Counted from the stretch's first letter, positions 11,554 to 20,453 are shown. The stretch: DNA of 30,520 nt from WHSP01 sp040905505 (GCA_040905505.1 JBBDRL010000073.1:1-30520), one strand, 5' to 3'. The notes: generated by a model not told the origin, from the sequence alone. Program-made: numbers and translations.

Positions 11554-11913
11554 TTACGTGAGCGCCTCCTTCACCCGTTCACCCAGCGGCCTCGGCATGG
11601 ATGCGGTTCTGGCGATCTCGTCCGGCGCGGCGTTGCGCAGCGTCCAGAGGTTCCCGTAGTGCTCGACCAACGCGTAGCGGCGCTTCGGTCCGACGCCTTC
11701 GATACCCGAAAGCTTGAGGTCCAGCCGCTCCCGCTCGAGGGCCCGCCCGATCGCCTCGCGGTCGTTCACGTTGTGGCCCCGGCTCTGGAGGTTCTCCAGG
11801 AACTCGAGCCAATCGTCGTGGCTCCAGCCCTGAGGCCGGGCAGACGCGAAGTCTCGCAATTCCTTCTTCAGGTCCGGCTTCCTCCCTCGGCTCGCCGTCC
11901 GCCCTTCGGCCAT
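11554..11913 (-). CDS. Small helix-hairpin-helix (HhH) protein
   Basis: The protein has 119 residues. The C-terminal half (SGIEGVGPKRRYALVEHYG and the following helices) looks like the tandem HhH domain at the C-terminus of UvrC: a GxGxxR hairpin, then a second hairpin around MPRPLGERVKEAL. Such domains bind DNA backbone without sequence specificity. The N-terminal half is charged (GRKPDLKKELRDF) and contains a short helical region (SHDDWLEFLENLQSRGH). No nuclease or other catalytic domain is visible, so a role in DNA repair or binding is only an inference from the fold. The start at 11913 is set by a strong AAGGAGGA a few bases upstream; the open frame continues upstream without support. It lies between treY and glgB but has no obvious link to glucan metabolism. 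Confidence 0.8.
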   Translation of the reverse strand: MAEGRTASRGRKPDLKKELRDFASARPQGWSHDDWLEFLENLQSRGHNVNDREAIGRALERERLDLKLSGIEGVGPKRRYALVEHYGNLWTLRNAAPDEIARTASMPRPLGERVKEALT

Positions 11914-12010
11914 CGGGTCCTCCTTCGTCTGAATTCCGGTATGCTCGAGTCGATCCGGCCGTGACCGCCACGCCATCGCTGAGCGGCGCACGTCCCGGGC
12001 CAGCGGCCGT

Positions 12011-14209
12011 TCAAGCGCCCTCTCGCTTGAGGATCAGAATGGCGAGCGGCGGCAGCAGAAGGCACATCGACGAGGGGTGGGAATGGCTCTCGACCTCCTC
12101 CGTTGCGATCCATCCCCCGTTGCCGAGGTTCCCCCCGCCGTACATTTCGCTGTCGCTGTTCAGGACCTCACGATAGCGTCCTGCGTGCGGGACGCCGACC
12201 CGGTATCCCTCCCTGGGGATCGGCGTGAAGTTGCACAGCACGATCAGGTCGTCCTTCGGGTCGGCGGCGACCCTGCGGAAGATCACGACGCTGTTCTCCA
12301 CGTCGTTGAAGTCGATCCATTCGAAGCCTTCGTAGGTGACGTCCCGCTGCCAGAGCGCCGCGTGCTCGCGATAGACGTGGTTCAGATCCCGGATCCAGCG
12401 CTGCGCCCCCTGGTGAAACGGCCGCTCGAGCAACCACCAGTCGAGCGGGCGCTCCTCGCTCCATTCCCGCCACTGACCGATCTCGGTGCCCATGAACAGC
12501 AGCTGCTTTCCGGGATGGGCCCACATGAAGCCGAGGGCGAGCCGGAGGTTCGCGAACTTCTGCCACTCGTCGCCCGGCATCTTGTCGAGCAGCGAGCGTT
12601 TGCCGTGAACCACCTCGTCGTGGGAGATCGGAAGGACGAAGTGCTCGCTGAACGCGTACATCAACGAGAACGTCAGCAGGCCGAGATGATACTTCCGGTA
12701 GATCGGCTCGTGCTCGACGAAGCGGAGGAAGTCGTTCATCCACCCCATGTTCCACTTGAAGTGGAAGCCGAGCCCGTCCTCGTCGATCGGCCGCGTCACG
12801 CCGGGCCAGGCGGTCGACTCCTCCGCGACCATCAGAGCGCCGGGAAAATGCTCCCGCACCGCTCCGTTCAGCTCGCGGAAGAAGTCGATGGCCTCCAGGT
12901 TCTCACGCCCACCGAACCGGTTCGGGAGCCACTCCCCGTGCTGGCGCGAGTAGTCGAGGTAGAGCATGGAGGCGACGGCGTCCACCCGCAGCCCGTCGAT
13001 GTGGAACTCGTCGAGCCAGTACATCGCATTGGCGATGAGGAAGTTGCGGACCTCGTTACGGCCGTAGTTGAAGATCATCGTCCCCCAGTCTGGGTGTTCG
13101 CCCATCCGGGGATCCTGATGTTCGTAGAGGGCGGTGCCATCGAACCGACGAAGGCCGGCCGCATCTTTCGGGAAGTGCGCGGGGACCCAGTCGAGCAGGA
13201 CGCCGATCCCCCGCTGGTGGAGCTGGTCGATCAGGAACTTGAAGTCGTCGGGCGTTCCGAAGCGGCTGGTCGGCGCGAAGTAGCCGGTCACCTGGTAGCC
13301 CCAGGAGGGGTCGTAGGGGTGCTCCATCACCGGAAGGAGCTCGATATGCGTGAAGCCCATCTCGGCCACGTAGTCGGGCAGCGACTCCGCGAGCTCTCGG
13401 TAGGTCGAAGGCCGGTCGTCGTGCCAGCGCCAGGACCCGAGGTGCACCTCGTAAACGGACATCGGTTCGGACGCGGCTCTGGCCGACTTCCTTCGCTCGA
13501 TCCATTCGTCGTCCGCCCAGTCGTAGCGGCCCAGCGCATGAACCACCGAGGCAGTTGCCGGGCGAACCTCGGAGCGGAATCCGAGGGGATCGGCCTTGAC
13601 GAACGGTGGGCCGGATCGCGGCTTGATCTCGTACTTGTAGAGCGTCCCCGGCTCCATCTCGGGGATGAAGATCTCCCAGACGCCGGCGCTCGGGTGCAAT
13701 CGCATCGGGTGGCGCCTGCCGTCCCAATGATTGAAATCGCCCACGACGCTGACCCGCGCTGCGTTGGGCCCCCAGACGGCGAAGCGCACGCCGGGAACTT
13801 CGTCGACGAGCATGGGGTGTGCGCCCAGCTTGCGAAACAGCTGCAGATCGCGGCCCTCGACCATCAGGTGCAGGTCGAGCTCTCCGATGGTGGAGGGGAA
13901 CGCATATGGATCGGCGAACTCGCCCTCCACCCCACTCTGCCAGATCGCTCTGAGCCGATAGGGGAAACGCCCCTTCTCCGTGAGCTGCGCCTCGAAGAAC
14001 CCGGCGTCGTCGAGCAGCTCCATCGGCGTCTCGTCTCCGCTGCGGAGGTCCACGACGCGCAGCTCCCGCGCGTCGGGTACGAAGCTGCGGATGACGGTTA
14101 CGGGACCGTCCAGGAGCACGGCTCGGTGCAGCCCCAGAATCGAAAAGGGGTCGCTGTGCTCACCATGTAAGATCTGTTGGATGTCCCGCTGAGAAGTTGC
14201 CGGCGCCAT
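12011..14209 (-). CDS. glgB: 1,4-alpha-glucan branching enzyme GlgB
   Basis: Cuts alpha-1,4 chains and rejoins the fragment by an alpha-1,6 bond (EC 2.4.1.18), acting on the linear glucan made by GlgE or by glycogen synthase. The 732 residues include an N-terminal N1 domain (about 10-115), CBM48 (about 135-220), the GH13_9 barrel and a C-terminal beta domain. Motifs are SWGYQVTGYFAPTSR (302-316), DGLRVDAVASMLYLDY (405-420), LMVAEESTAWPG (459-470) and LPISHDEVVHGKRSLL. The nucleophile is Asp410 and the acid/base Glu463; their spacing of 53 equals that in E. coli GlgB. No Shine-Dalgarno is seen before the ATG. A paired heptamer element lies about 93 bases upstream. Confidence 0.97.
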   Translation of the reverse strand: MAPATSQRDIQQILHGEHSDPFSILGLHRAVLLDGPVTVIRSFVPDARELRVVDLRSGDETPMELLDDAGFFEAQLTEKGRFPYRLRAIWQSGVEGEFADPYAFPSTIGELDLHLMVEGRDLQLFRKLGAHPMLVDEVPGVRFAVWGPNAARVSVVGDFNHWDGRRHPMRLHPSAGVWEIFIPEMEPGTLYKYEIKPRSGPPFVKADPLGFRSEVRPATASVVHALGRYDWADDEWIERRKSARAASEPMSVYEVHLGSWRWHDDRPSTYRELAESLPDYVAEMGFTHIELLPVMEHPYDPSWGYQVTGYFAPTSRFGTPDDFKFLIDQLHQRGIGVLLDWVPAHFPKDAAGLRRFDGTALYEHQDPRMGEHPDWGTMIFNYGRNEVRNFLIANAMYWLDEFHIDGLRVDAVASMLYLDYSRQHGEWLPNRFGGRENLEAIDFFRELNGAVREHFPGALMVAEESTAWPGVTRPIDEDGLGFHFKWNMGWMNDFLRFVEHEPIYRKYHLGLLTFSLMYAFSEHFVLPISHDEVVHGKRSLLDKMPGDEWQKFANLRLALGFMWAHPGKQLLFMGTEIGQWREWSEERPLDWWLLERPFHQGAQRWIRDLNHVYREHAALWQRDVTYEGFEWIDFNDVENSVVIFRRVAADPKDDLIVLCNFTPIPREGYRVGVPHAGRYREVLNSDSEMYGGGNLGNGGWIATEEVESHSHPSSMCLLLPPLAILILKREGA

Positions 14210-14302
14210 CGGGGTCGTGTGAGTCGGAGTGGAATGCCGAACGAGCGGCTGTGTTTAACGGGACGGTGACCGCGCAAGGAGTGTGCGAGGGGGGAGCGAG
14301 AA

Positions 14303-14428
14303 GCTATCGGCCATCAGCTACAACTGGCTCGTGCGATCGATCGGCGCCTGGCAGCCAAGCCCTCCCGCTTCACCACCGCCGGTTAGCCCGCCGTAAGCTG
14401 ATAGCCGATAGCTGATAGCCGATAGCTC
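14303..14428. repeat. Paired inverted 7-bp repeat element between gnd and glgB
   Basis: The left array (14303-14323) has three units: GCTATCG, GCCATCA and GCTACAA. The right array (14394-14428) has five units alternating ATAGCCG and ATAGCTG. In reverse complement the right array reads GCTATCG and GCTATCA, so it is an inverted copy of the left. The spacer is 70 bp. The right array ends one base before the gnd stop codon. The left array is 93 bases upstream of the glgB start. Confidence 0.85.
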
Positions 14429-14429
14429 C

Positions 14430-15332
14430 TCACCCCCTCTTCACCTCATGCCCCCCGAACGCATTCCGTAGAGCCGATGTCACCTTCGCGGCGTAGGATT
14501 CGTCCTGGCGGGAACGGAAGCGCGAGAAGAGGGCTTGGGTGATCACCGGGGCGGGTACGGCGAGGTCGATCGCGGTCTCGACGGTCCATCGCCCTTCGCC
14601 GGAGTCCTCGACCCAACCGCGGATGTCCTCCAGCTCCGGACCTTCGGAGGCGTAGGCCGATTCGAGTAGCTCGAGGAGCCAGCTCCGGACGACGCTCCCG
14701 TGGTTCCAGAGGCCTGCGACCGACCGCAGGTCGATGTCGAAGGGTGATGCGTGCAACAGCTCGAAGCCCTCGGCGTAGGCCTGCATGAGTCCGTACTCGA
14801 TCCCGTTGTGGACCATCTTGGTGAAGTGCCCGGCCCCGGAGGCCCCGACGTGTGCGAAACCGCCCTCGGCGGTGAGCGCGCGGAAGATGGGCTCGCAATG
14901 CGCGACGGGCGCGGCAGCGCCGCCGACCATCAGGCAGTAGCCGTTCTCGCGGCCCCAGACGCCGCCGCTGGTCCCCGCGTCGAGGAGGTGGATTCCCCGC
15001 TCCGCGAGCTCGTGACCTCGCCGCACGGTATCGCTGAATCGCGTGTTCCCGCCATCGATGAGGATGTCACCCGCTTCGGCGTGCTCCGCCAGGGCAGCGA
15101 TCGACTCGTCCGTCGGCGGGCCCGCCGGCACCATCACCCAGGCGGTCCGCGGAGAGGGCAGCGCGGTCATCATGTCGCCGAGGGAGCGTACCGCCGTCGC
15201 CCCCTCCGCCCGCGCGGCGCGGTCCGTCGCGGCGGGATCGACGTCATAGACCACCACCTCGTGACCGCGCTCGAGGAGCCGCGCGGCCATGTTGCCGCCC
15301 ATCCTTCCCAACCCGACCATTCCGATGCGCAT
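14430..15332 (-). CDS. gnd: 6-phosphogluconate dehydrogenase, decarboxylating (short type)
   Basis: Oxidatively decarboxylates 6-phosphogluconate to ribulose-5-phosphate in the cytosol. At 300 residues it is the short bacterial form (GntZ/YqeC-like), often NAD-linked, rather than the 470-residue NADP form. MRIGMVGLGRMGGNMAARLL is the N-terminal Rossmann motif. VYDVDP follows at residues 28-33; the Asp near the end of the second strand favours NAD. LLDAGTSGGVWG (116-127) and GHFTKMVHNGIEYG (168-181) are substrate motifs, with Lys172 and Glu179 the likely catalytic pair. GGAGG lies just before the ATG. A strong terminator separates it from tal upstream, so it should have its own promoter in the short gap. 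It would use 6-phosphogluconate from the nearby gluconokinase-like protein. Confidence 0.93.
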   Translation of the reverse strand: MRIGMVGLGRMGGNMAARLLERGHEVVVYDVDPAATDRAARAEGATAVRSLGDMMTALPSPRTAWVMVPAGPPTDESIAALAEHAEAGDILIDGGNTRFSDTVRRGHELAERGIHLLDAGTSGGVWGRENGYCLMVGGAAAPVAHCEPIFRALTAEGGFAHVGASGAGHFTKMVHNGIEYGLMQAYAEGFELLHASPFDIDLRSVAGLWNHGSVVRSWLLELLESAYASEGPELEDIRGWVEDSGEGRWTVETAIDLAVPAPVITQALFSRFRSRQDESYAAKVTSALRNAFGGHEVKRG

Positions 15333-15373
15333 CTTTCCTCCGTCTGATTCGGTTCGGCAACGGCGGAACGCAA

Positions 15374-15417
15374 GTAAAAAGCCGGACGGCGGGGAATCGC
15401 TCCCCCGCCGTCCGGCT
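15374..15417 (-). terminator. Strong intrinsic terminator after tkt-tal
   Basis: A perfect 15-bp GC-rich stem (15380-15394 with 15403-15417) with an 8-base loop is followed on the minus strand by TTTTT. It begins 17 bases after the tal stop codon. It should end tkt-tal transcription and uncouple gnd, although gnd lies only about 100 bp away on the same strand. Confidence 0.92.
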
Positions 15418-15434
15418 CCGGCACGGCCCGACGC

Positions 15435-16613
15435 TCAGCCGCGCTGCGCCACCTGCGTGAGCTTACCCTCGATCGATCGCAGCAGGTCGCGAAAGGGGTG
15501 GACGAACTTCTCGACGCCCTCTACCTGAAGCTGGCGGGTGACCTCTTTCAGATCGATACCGAGAGCATCGAGCTGCCTGAGATCGTCGCGCGCATCCTCC
15601 ACGTCGCGATCGACCGTGCGGCGGGCGACGCCGTGGTCGCCGAACGCACGCAGCGTCGCGAGCGGCATCGTGTTCACCGTATCGGGACCGATCAGCTGTT
15701 CCACGTACAGAACGTCCCGGTACTCCGGGTTCTTCGTCGATGTGCTGGCCCACAGCGGCCGCTGGACCCGCGCGCCGGCCGCACGGAGGGCCGAGAAGCG
15801 CTCACTCGCGAAGACGTCCTGGAAGCGTCGGTAGGCCATCTTGGCGTTGGCGATGGCGGCGCGCCCGCGCAGGGCGAGGATCCGCTCGCGCTCCGCATCG
15901 GTCGCCACGCCCTCCGCTGCCTCCTCAAGCCTCGCGTCCACCGCTGTGTCCACGCGCGAGACGAAGAACGATGCCACCGAGGCGATCCGGTCGAGCGGCT
16001 CGCGGGCCTCGGCACGGCGCTCGAGCGCGCGAAGATAGCGCTCCATGACCTTCGCGTAGCCGGCGAGCGAGAAGAGGAGCGTCACGTTGACGTTGATCCC
16101 TTCGTACAGTGCCTCCTCGATGGCAGATAGTCCTTCTTCGGTCCCGGGAATCTTGATCATCACGTTCGGGCGGGCGACGGCCGTCCATAACCGTCGGGCC
16201 TCCTCGAGCGAACCCCGCGTGTCGTGCGCCAGCTCCGGGGAGACCTCGAGCGATACGAAACCGTCCGCACCGCCCGACCCATCGTAGATGGCGCGGAAGA
16301 GGTCCGCCGCCCGCTGAATGTCCTCGATCGCCAGCCGCTCGTACGCGTCGATCGGCTCCACGCCCGAGGCGGCCATGTCCGCCAGCACCTCGTCGTAATC
16401 GTCACTCCGGCCGATCGCCTGCTCGAAGATGGCCGGATTGGACGTCACCCCCCGCACCGCGTCCTCCCGGATCATCCGTTCGAGCTCCCCATTGTCCAGA
16501 ATACCCCTGCGGATGTAGTCCAGCCAAACGCTCTGACCCTCGCGCGAGAGAAGCCAGAGGGGGCGGGTTTCTTCCTCGGTCTCGAGAGCAGGATGGAGAC
16601 TATCATCCTTCAT
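15435..16613 (-). CDS. tal: Transaldolase
   Basis: Transfers dihydroxyacetone from sedoheptulose-7-phosphate to glyceraldehyde-3-phosphate (EC 2.2.1.2) in the non-oxidative pentose phosphate pathway. The 392-residue protein belongs to the longer bacterial type found in actinobacteria and cyanobacteria. VTSNPAIFEQAI (56-67) is a family signature. PNVMIKIPGTEEG (149-161) carries the Schiff-base Lys154, followed by INVNVTLLFSLAGYAKV. ASTSTKNPEYRDVLYVEQLIGPDTVNTMP is also typical. The start at 16613 has GAGGAG seven bases upstream; the frame stays open to 16787 into tkt, but that part has no family similarity. tkt ends 31 bases upstream on the same strand, so the two are probably one operon. Confidence 0.96.
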   Translation of the reverse strand: MKDDSLHPALETEEETRPLWLLSREGQSVWLDYIRRGILDNGELERMIREDAVRGVTSNPAIFEQAIGRSDDYDEVLADMAASGVEPIDAYERLAIEDIQRAADLFRAIYDGSGGADGFVSLEVSPELAHDTRGSLEEARRLWTAVARPNVMIKIPGTEEGLSAIEEALYEGINVNVTLLFSLAGYAKVMERYLRALERRAEAREPLDRIASVASFFVSRVDTAVDARLEEAAEGVATDAERERILALRGRAAIANAKMAYRRFQDVFASERFSALRAAGARVQRPLWASTSTKNPEYRDVLYVEQLIGPDTVNTMPLATLRAFGDHGVARRTVDRDVEDARDDLRQLDALGIDLKEVTRQLQVEGVEKFVHPFRDLLRSIEGKLTQVAQRG

Positions 16614-16632
16614 GGGCGGGCTCCTCTCTTCC

Positions 16633-16652
16633 AATTTTGAAAACTCAAAATT
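16633..16652 (-). other. AT-rich hairpin spanning the tkt stop codon
   Basis: A perfect 8-bp inverted repeat (AATTTTGA / TCAAAATT) with a 4-base loop covers the tkt stop codon and part of the 31-bp tkt-tal spacer. It is unusually AT-rich for this window. It could tune tal translation or be a processing site; it is not a good terminator because no T-run follows. Confidence 0.4.
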
Positions 16653-18741
16653 CGTCAATCCCAAACCGCGTCGGCCCCGCCGTGGCCTTCCCGTCGACTT
16701 CCACCACACCCTCGCCACCCAGACCAAGAACGACGCGGGATCGACGAACCACGTTTTCCGTGCTGAAGCCGAGCTCCTGGAAGACACGCTTGGCGGGCGC
16801 CGACTCGCCGAACCGCGAGATGCCGATGATGTCGCCTCCCGGCCCCACCCACCGATGCCACCCCATCGGGCTGGCCGCCTCGATGGCCACGCGGGCGGTG
16901 ATGCCGCTCGGCAGGACGCTCTCCTGGTAATCCCGGCTCTGGCGCTCGAAGAGGACCCAGCTCGGCATACTGACGACCCGGGTGGCTACCCCATCGGCCT
17001 CCAGCGCCTCCCTGGCGTCGAGCGCGAGCGACACCTCCGATCCGCTCGCCATCAGGATCAGCCGGGCATCGCCGGCCTCCTCCCGCGCGAGCACGTAGGC
17101 CCCGCGCCGCAAACCGTCCGCGCCCGCATACCTTTCGCGGTCGAGGTGAGGCACGGACTGGCGGGTGAGCGCCAGGAACGCCGGGCCCTGGTCGTATTCC
17201 ATGATGAAGCGCCACGCCTCGGCGGTTTCCGCCGGATCGGCCGGGCGCAGGTCTATGAGCCCGGGGATCGCCCTGAGGGCGGCGAGCTGCTCGATGGGCT
17301 GGTGCGTGGGGCCGTCCTCGCCCAGGCCGACGCTATCGTGCGTGAAGACGTAGATCGTCGGCTGCTGCATCAGCGCCGCCAGCCGGATCGGGGGGCGCAT
17401 GTAGTCGGAGAAGATGAGGAAGGTGCCGCCATAGGGGCGAACTCCGCCGTGCAGCGTCATCCCGTTCATGACCGAGCCCATCGCGTGCTCCCGCACGCCG
17501 AAGTGCAGGTTCCTGCCGGTGTAGTTATCGGCGGAGAAGCTCTCCTCACCCTCCAGCAGGGTGTTGTTCGAGCCCGCCAGGTCCGCCGACCCTCCGATGA
17601 TCCAGGGGACGTGACGGGCGATGGCGTTGAGAACCTTGCCCGACGCGGCTCGCGTGGCGATCGGCTTGTCGCCGGGTGCGAAGCGCGGCACGTCGGCGTC
17701 CCACCCCTCCGGCAGCGTTCTGGCCAGGGCGGCCTTCAGCGATTCCGCGGCTTTCGATTCCTCCTCGCCGTACTTCGCGAGCCGCGCCTGCCAGTCCTCC
17801 TCCAACTCGCGGCCGCGGTTGAGCTGGCTCCGCATCCGCCCGAGGACTTCCTCGGGCACGTGGAACGGCTCTGTCCACTCCCAGCCGAGGCTCTCCTTGG
17901 TGAGCGCGATCTCCTCCTCGCCGAGCGGCGCGCCGTGTGCCGCCTCGCTGCCCGCCTTGTTGGGCGACCCGTACCCGATGATCGTCCGGACGCCGATCAT
18001 CGTCGGCCGGTCGTCGGCCTGCGCGGCGCGGATGGCGCGGTCGATCGCCTCCAGGTCGTTCCCGTCCTCGACCTTCAGGGTGTGCCAACCGTATGCCTCG
18101 AAGCGCGCCAGCGGATCCTCACTGAAAGCCAGGTCCGTCGCGCCCTCGATGGTGATGGAGTTGTCGTCCCAGAAGCAGATGAGCTTGCCGAGCCCCAGGT
18201 GACCGGCCAGCGAGGCGGCTTCGCTCGCTACACCTTCCATGAGGTCGCCGTCCGAGCAGATCGCGTAGGTGAAGTGGTCGACGATTTCGTGGCCCGGCCG
18301 GTTGTACAGCGTGGCGAGACGGGCCTCCGCCATGGCCATTCCCACAGCGTTGGAGAGTCCCTGCCCGAGCGGCCCGGTGGTGGTCTCGACGCCCGGAGTC
18401 ATCCCGTACTCGGGATGTCCGGGCGTGGGGCTCGCCCACTGCCGGAAGTTTCTGATGTCGTCCAGCGTCAGCTCGTACCCGGCCAGGTAGAGAAGCGAGT
18501 AGAGGAGCATGGACGCATGCCCTGCCGACAGGATGAACCGATCCCGGTCCACCCATCCGGGGTTTGCGGGGTTATGTCGCAGATGTCGCGTCCATAGCAC
18601 GTAGGCGAGCGGCGCGAGGGCCATGGGAGTCCCCGGATGACCGGAGTTCGCGCGCTGGACCGCGTCCATCGACAGCGTGCGGATCGTGTTGATGCAGAGC
18701 TCGTCGATCGAGGTCGGCTCAATGGTCGTGCTGGTGCCCAT
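16645..18741 (-). CDS. tkt: Transketolase
   Basis: Thiamine-diphosphate enzyme moving two-carbon units between sugar phosphates (EC 2.2.1.1). The 698 residues match the family. The N-terminal signature is SMDAVQRANSGHPGTPM (24-40). The ThDP/Mg motif GDLMEGVASEAASLAGH lies near residue 155, followed by DDNSITIEG. The central domain has VREHAMGSVMNGMTLHGG and the C-terminal domain ends with GISRFGESAPAKRVFQELG. The ATG at 18741 is supported by the family N-terminus; no clear Shine-Dalgarno is seen. The promoter probably lies in or beyond the assembly gap that starts 31 bases upstream. tal follows 31 bases downstream. Confidence 0.97.
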   Translation of the reverse strand: MGTSTTIEPTSIDELCINTIRTLSMDAVQRANSGHPGTPMALAPLAYVLWTRHLRHNPANPGWVDRDRFILSAGHASMLLYSLLYLAGYELTLDDIRNFRQWASPTPGHPEYGMTPGVETTTGPLGQGLSNAVGMAMAEARLATLYNRPGHEIVDHFTYAICSDGDLMEGVASEAASLAGHLGLGKLICFWDDNSITIEGATDLAFSEDPLARFEAYGWHTLKVEDGNDLEAIDRAIRAAQADDRPTMIGVRTIIGYGSPNKAGSEAAHGAPLGEEEIALTKESLGWEWTEPFHVPEEVLGRMRSQLNRGRELEEDWQARLAKYGEEESKAAESLKAALARTLPEGWDADVPRFAPGDKPIATRAASGKVLNAIARHVPWIIGGSADLAGSNNTLLEGEESFSADNYTGRNLHFGVREHAMGSVMNGMTLHGGVRPYGGTFLIFSDYMRPPIRLAALMQQPTIYVFTHDSVGLGEDGPTHQPIEQLAALRAIPGLIDLRPADPAETAEAWRFIMEYDQGPAFLALTRQSVPHLDRERYAGADGLRRGAYVLAREEAGDARLILMASGSEVSLALDAREALEADGVATRVVSMPSWVLFERQSRDYQESVLPSGITARVAIEAASPMGWHRWVGPGGDIIGISRFGESAPAKRVFQELGFSTENVVRRSRVVLGLGGEGVVEVDGKATAGPTRFGIDEF

Positions 18742-18771
18742 CCGCTATGGCGTCGGTGTGGGGAGTGGATT

Positions 18772-18871
18772 NNNNNNNNNNNNNNNNNNNNNNNNNNNNN
18801 NNNNNNNNNNNNNNNNNNNNNNNNNNNNNNNNNNNNNNNNNNNNNNNNNNNNNNNNNNNNNNNNNNNNNNN
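18772..18871. other. Assembly gap (100 N)
   Basis: Exactly 100 N, the customary placeholder for a gap of unknown size. It removes the 3' end of the FGGY kinase gene and probably the tkt promoter region. Confidence 0.99.
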
Positions 18872-20326
18872 CTCGAGGGCCGCGGCTATGGAACGGGCGA
18901 CACGCTGCTCCCGGCGCGCGGCGCGCATGTGGATCTGGTGACGGCGCGGGTCGGGCTCGAAGCGCCTCGAGTCCATGGGGGGTGCATCCTCCAGCGCCCC
19001 GATCCACCCCAACTCTCGCGCGGCGACGATCGCCGCGCCGCGGCTCGTCGCCTCCGGATCCGCCGTCAGCCGCACCGGCCGGTCGAACGCGTCGGCCAGC
19101 GTACCGAGCCAACCTGGCATCGACGCGACCGCCCCGCCACTGGCGCGCACCTCGGCCGCCCGTCCGAACGCCCCCTCGAGCCGCTCGAGCTTGGCGGCCG
19201 CGCGCCGCGAAATCGACTCGAGCCACGCGCGGCCGATCCGGTCGGGCGTGCTGTCGAGCTTCAGGCCGACCACGCTCGCACCGGCTCCACCGCCGTCTTC
19301 CCGGCGCCGCTCCACTACCGGTGTGGCGACGACCGTGAGACCGTGCGAGTCGGGCTCGGCAGCCGCGAGCGCGCGGTCCAGCGTGGCCCGGTCGAGGTCG
19401 GGAAAGGTCCGGAGCAGCCAGGCGAGCCCGTTGCCGCCGTTCGACAGCGCGGCACCCGCGACCCGGTGGCGACCGTCGAGAAGATAATCCCATAGATCGG
19501 CCGGCGGATCGCTCGGCCGCCCCGCCTCCCGCAACACCCGCACGGCGGCGCTCGTGCCGATCGTCAGCGCGGGGACCCGCGTGCCCATCGCACCGCTCCC
19601 GACGTTCGCGCAGGCACCGTCGCCGATGGCCGGATAGAACGGCACTCGAGTGAGCTGAGGCCATCGCGCTCTCCACTCCGGCCGCAGCCCGCGAAGCGGC
19701 TCCAGTTCGGTCAGCTCGGGCAGCTTCTCGACGTCCAGCTCGAGTCGGTCCAGGATCGACGCATCCCACTGGAAGCCATGGATGTCGAGCAGCCCGGTCG
19801 CGGATGCGATCGAGTAAGACGCTCGATGGACCCCGAAGAGCCGCTGCTCCAGGTATTCGCCTATGGACACCCAGCGGGCGACTCTCGCGAAGGCGGCCGG
19901 ATCCCGGTGCCGAAGCCACGCGAGCTTGACGGAGGGATACATGGCGCGGAGGAAGCACCCCGTCCGCCGGTGGTACTCCCGTTCGTCCAGGCGGGACCGC
20001 AGCTCGGCGACCGCCGATTCGGCCCGAGCGTCGCCCCATCCGTAGAGGGGGGTCCCGGCGTCCCCGTCGGGGTCGAGTCCGAGCAGGCCATGCCAGAACG
20101 TCGTAACCGCGACGGCGACGATCTCGACACCCTGGTCACCAGCGGCCGCTACGCCCGCGTCGATCACGCCGGCGGCGCTGTCGAAGATGTTCACCGGGTC
20201 GCATTCCATCGCGCCTCGGGCGACCGTCCAGCCATAGCCTGCCCGCGCCCGCGGACGCGAAACGCCGGCCGGCAAGAGCGTCTGCCCGTAGAGGCGCGCA
20301 CGAACCGAAGAGCTGCCGATGTCCAC
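18872..20326 (-). CDS. FGGY-family carbohydrate kinase, gluconokinase-like (3' end in gap)
   Basis: ATP-dependent sugar kinase, most likely gluconate to 6-phosphogluconate (EC 2.7.1.12), given the tkt, tal and gnd neighbours. About 485 residues are visible before the gap, near the full family length. The N-terminal ATPase strand reads ILAVDIGSSSVRA if upstream codons are included. The mid-region has YPAIGDGACANVGSGAMG, whose Asp is the probable catalytic base, and LTIGTSAAVRV. The C-terminal domain has EVRASGGAVASMPGW and DPEATSRGAAIVAA. The GERAPxW loop usual in gluconokinases is replaced by a segment rich in Arg, Asp and Gly (TPVVERRREDGGG). The GTG at 20326 gives a truncated first strand; an ATT at 20350 behind GGAGG is a better fit. 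Substrate is inferred, not shown. Confidence 0.82.
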
Positions 20327-20356
20327 AGCCAGGATGCCGGGGTCGGTAATGTACAG

Positions 20357-20361
20357 CCTCC
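20357..20361 (-). promoter_or_regulatory. Shine-Dalgarno pointing to a non-standard start of the FGGY kinase
   Basis: GGAGG on the minus strand is followed by six bases and then an in-frame ATT at 20350. No ATG, GTG or TTG occurs in frame between it and the GTG at 20326, which would be 30 bases away, too far for this site. Confidence 0.5.
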
Positions 20362-20411
20362 AGTGCCCAAGTCCAGTGTGTCAGCCGCGCCCGATGGGCG
20401 GAGAACACGAA

Positions 20412-20430
20412 CGCCCCGCAGAACGGGGCG
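20412..20430 (-). terminator. Probable terminator after the PRC-barrel gene
   Basis: CGCCCCG and CGGGGCG form a perfect 7-bp stem with a 5-base loop, 23 bases after the stop of the PRC-barrel/DUF2382 gene. On the minus strand it is followed by the moderately T-rich TTCGTGTTCTC. It separates that gene from the FGGY kinase. Confidence 0.6.
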
Positions 20431-20453
20431 CCCGCATTCTCGCCGGCTTCAGG

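Noticed and set aside
12077..14170. A 697-codon open frame on the plus strand opposite glgB (similar long ones lie opposite glgX at 6398-8479 and tkt at 16612-18597)
   Set aside because: They are antisense to strongly recognised enzymes, have Arg/Val/Leu-rich composition without domains, and are expected from high GC at third codon positions.
18719..20326. FGGY kinase frame read through the 100-N gap to 18719
   Set aside because: The codons after the gap are unlike the family and lead into the tkt start; the real stop must lie in the missing sequence.
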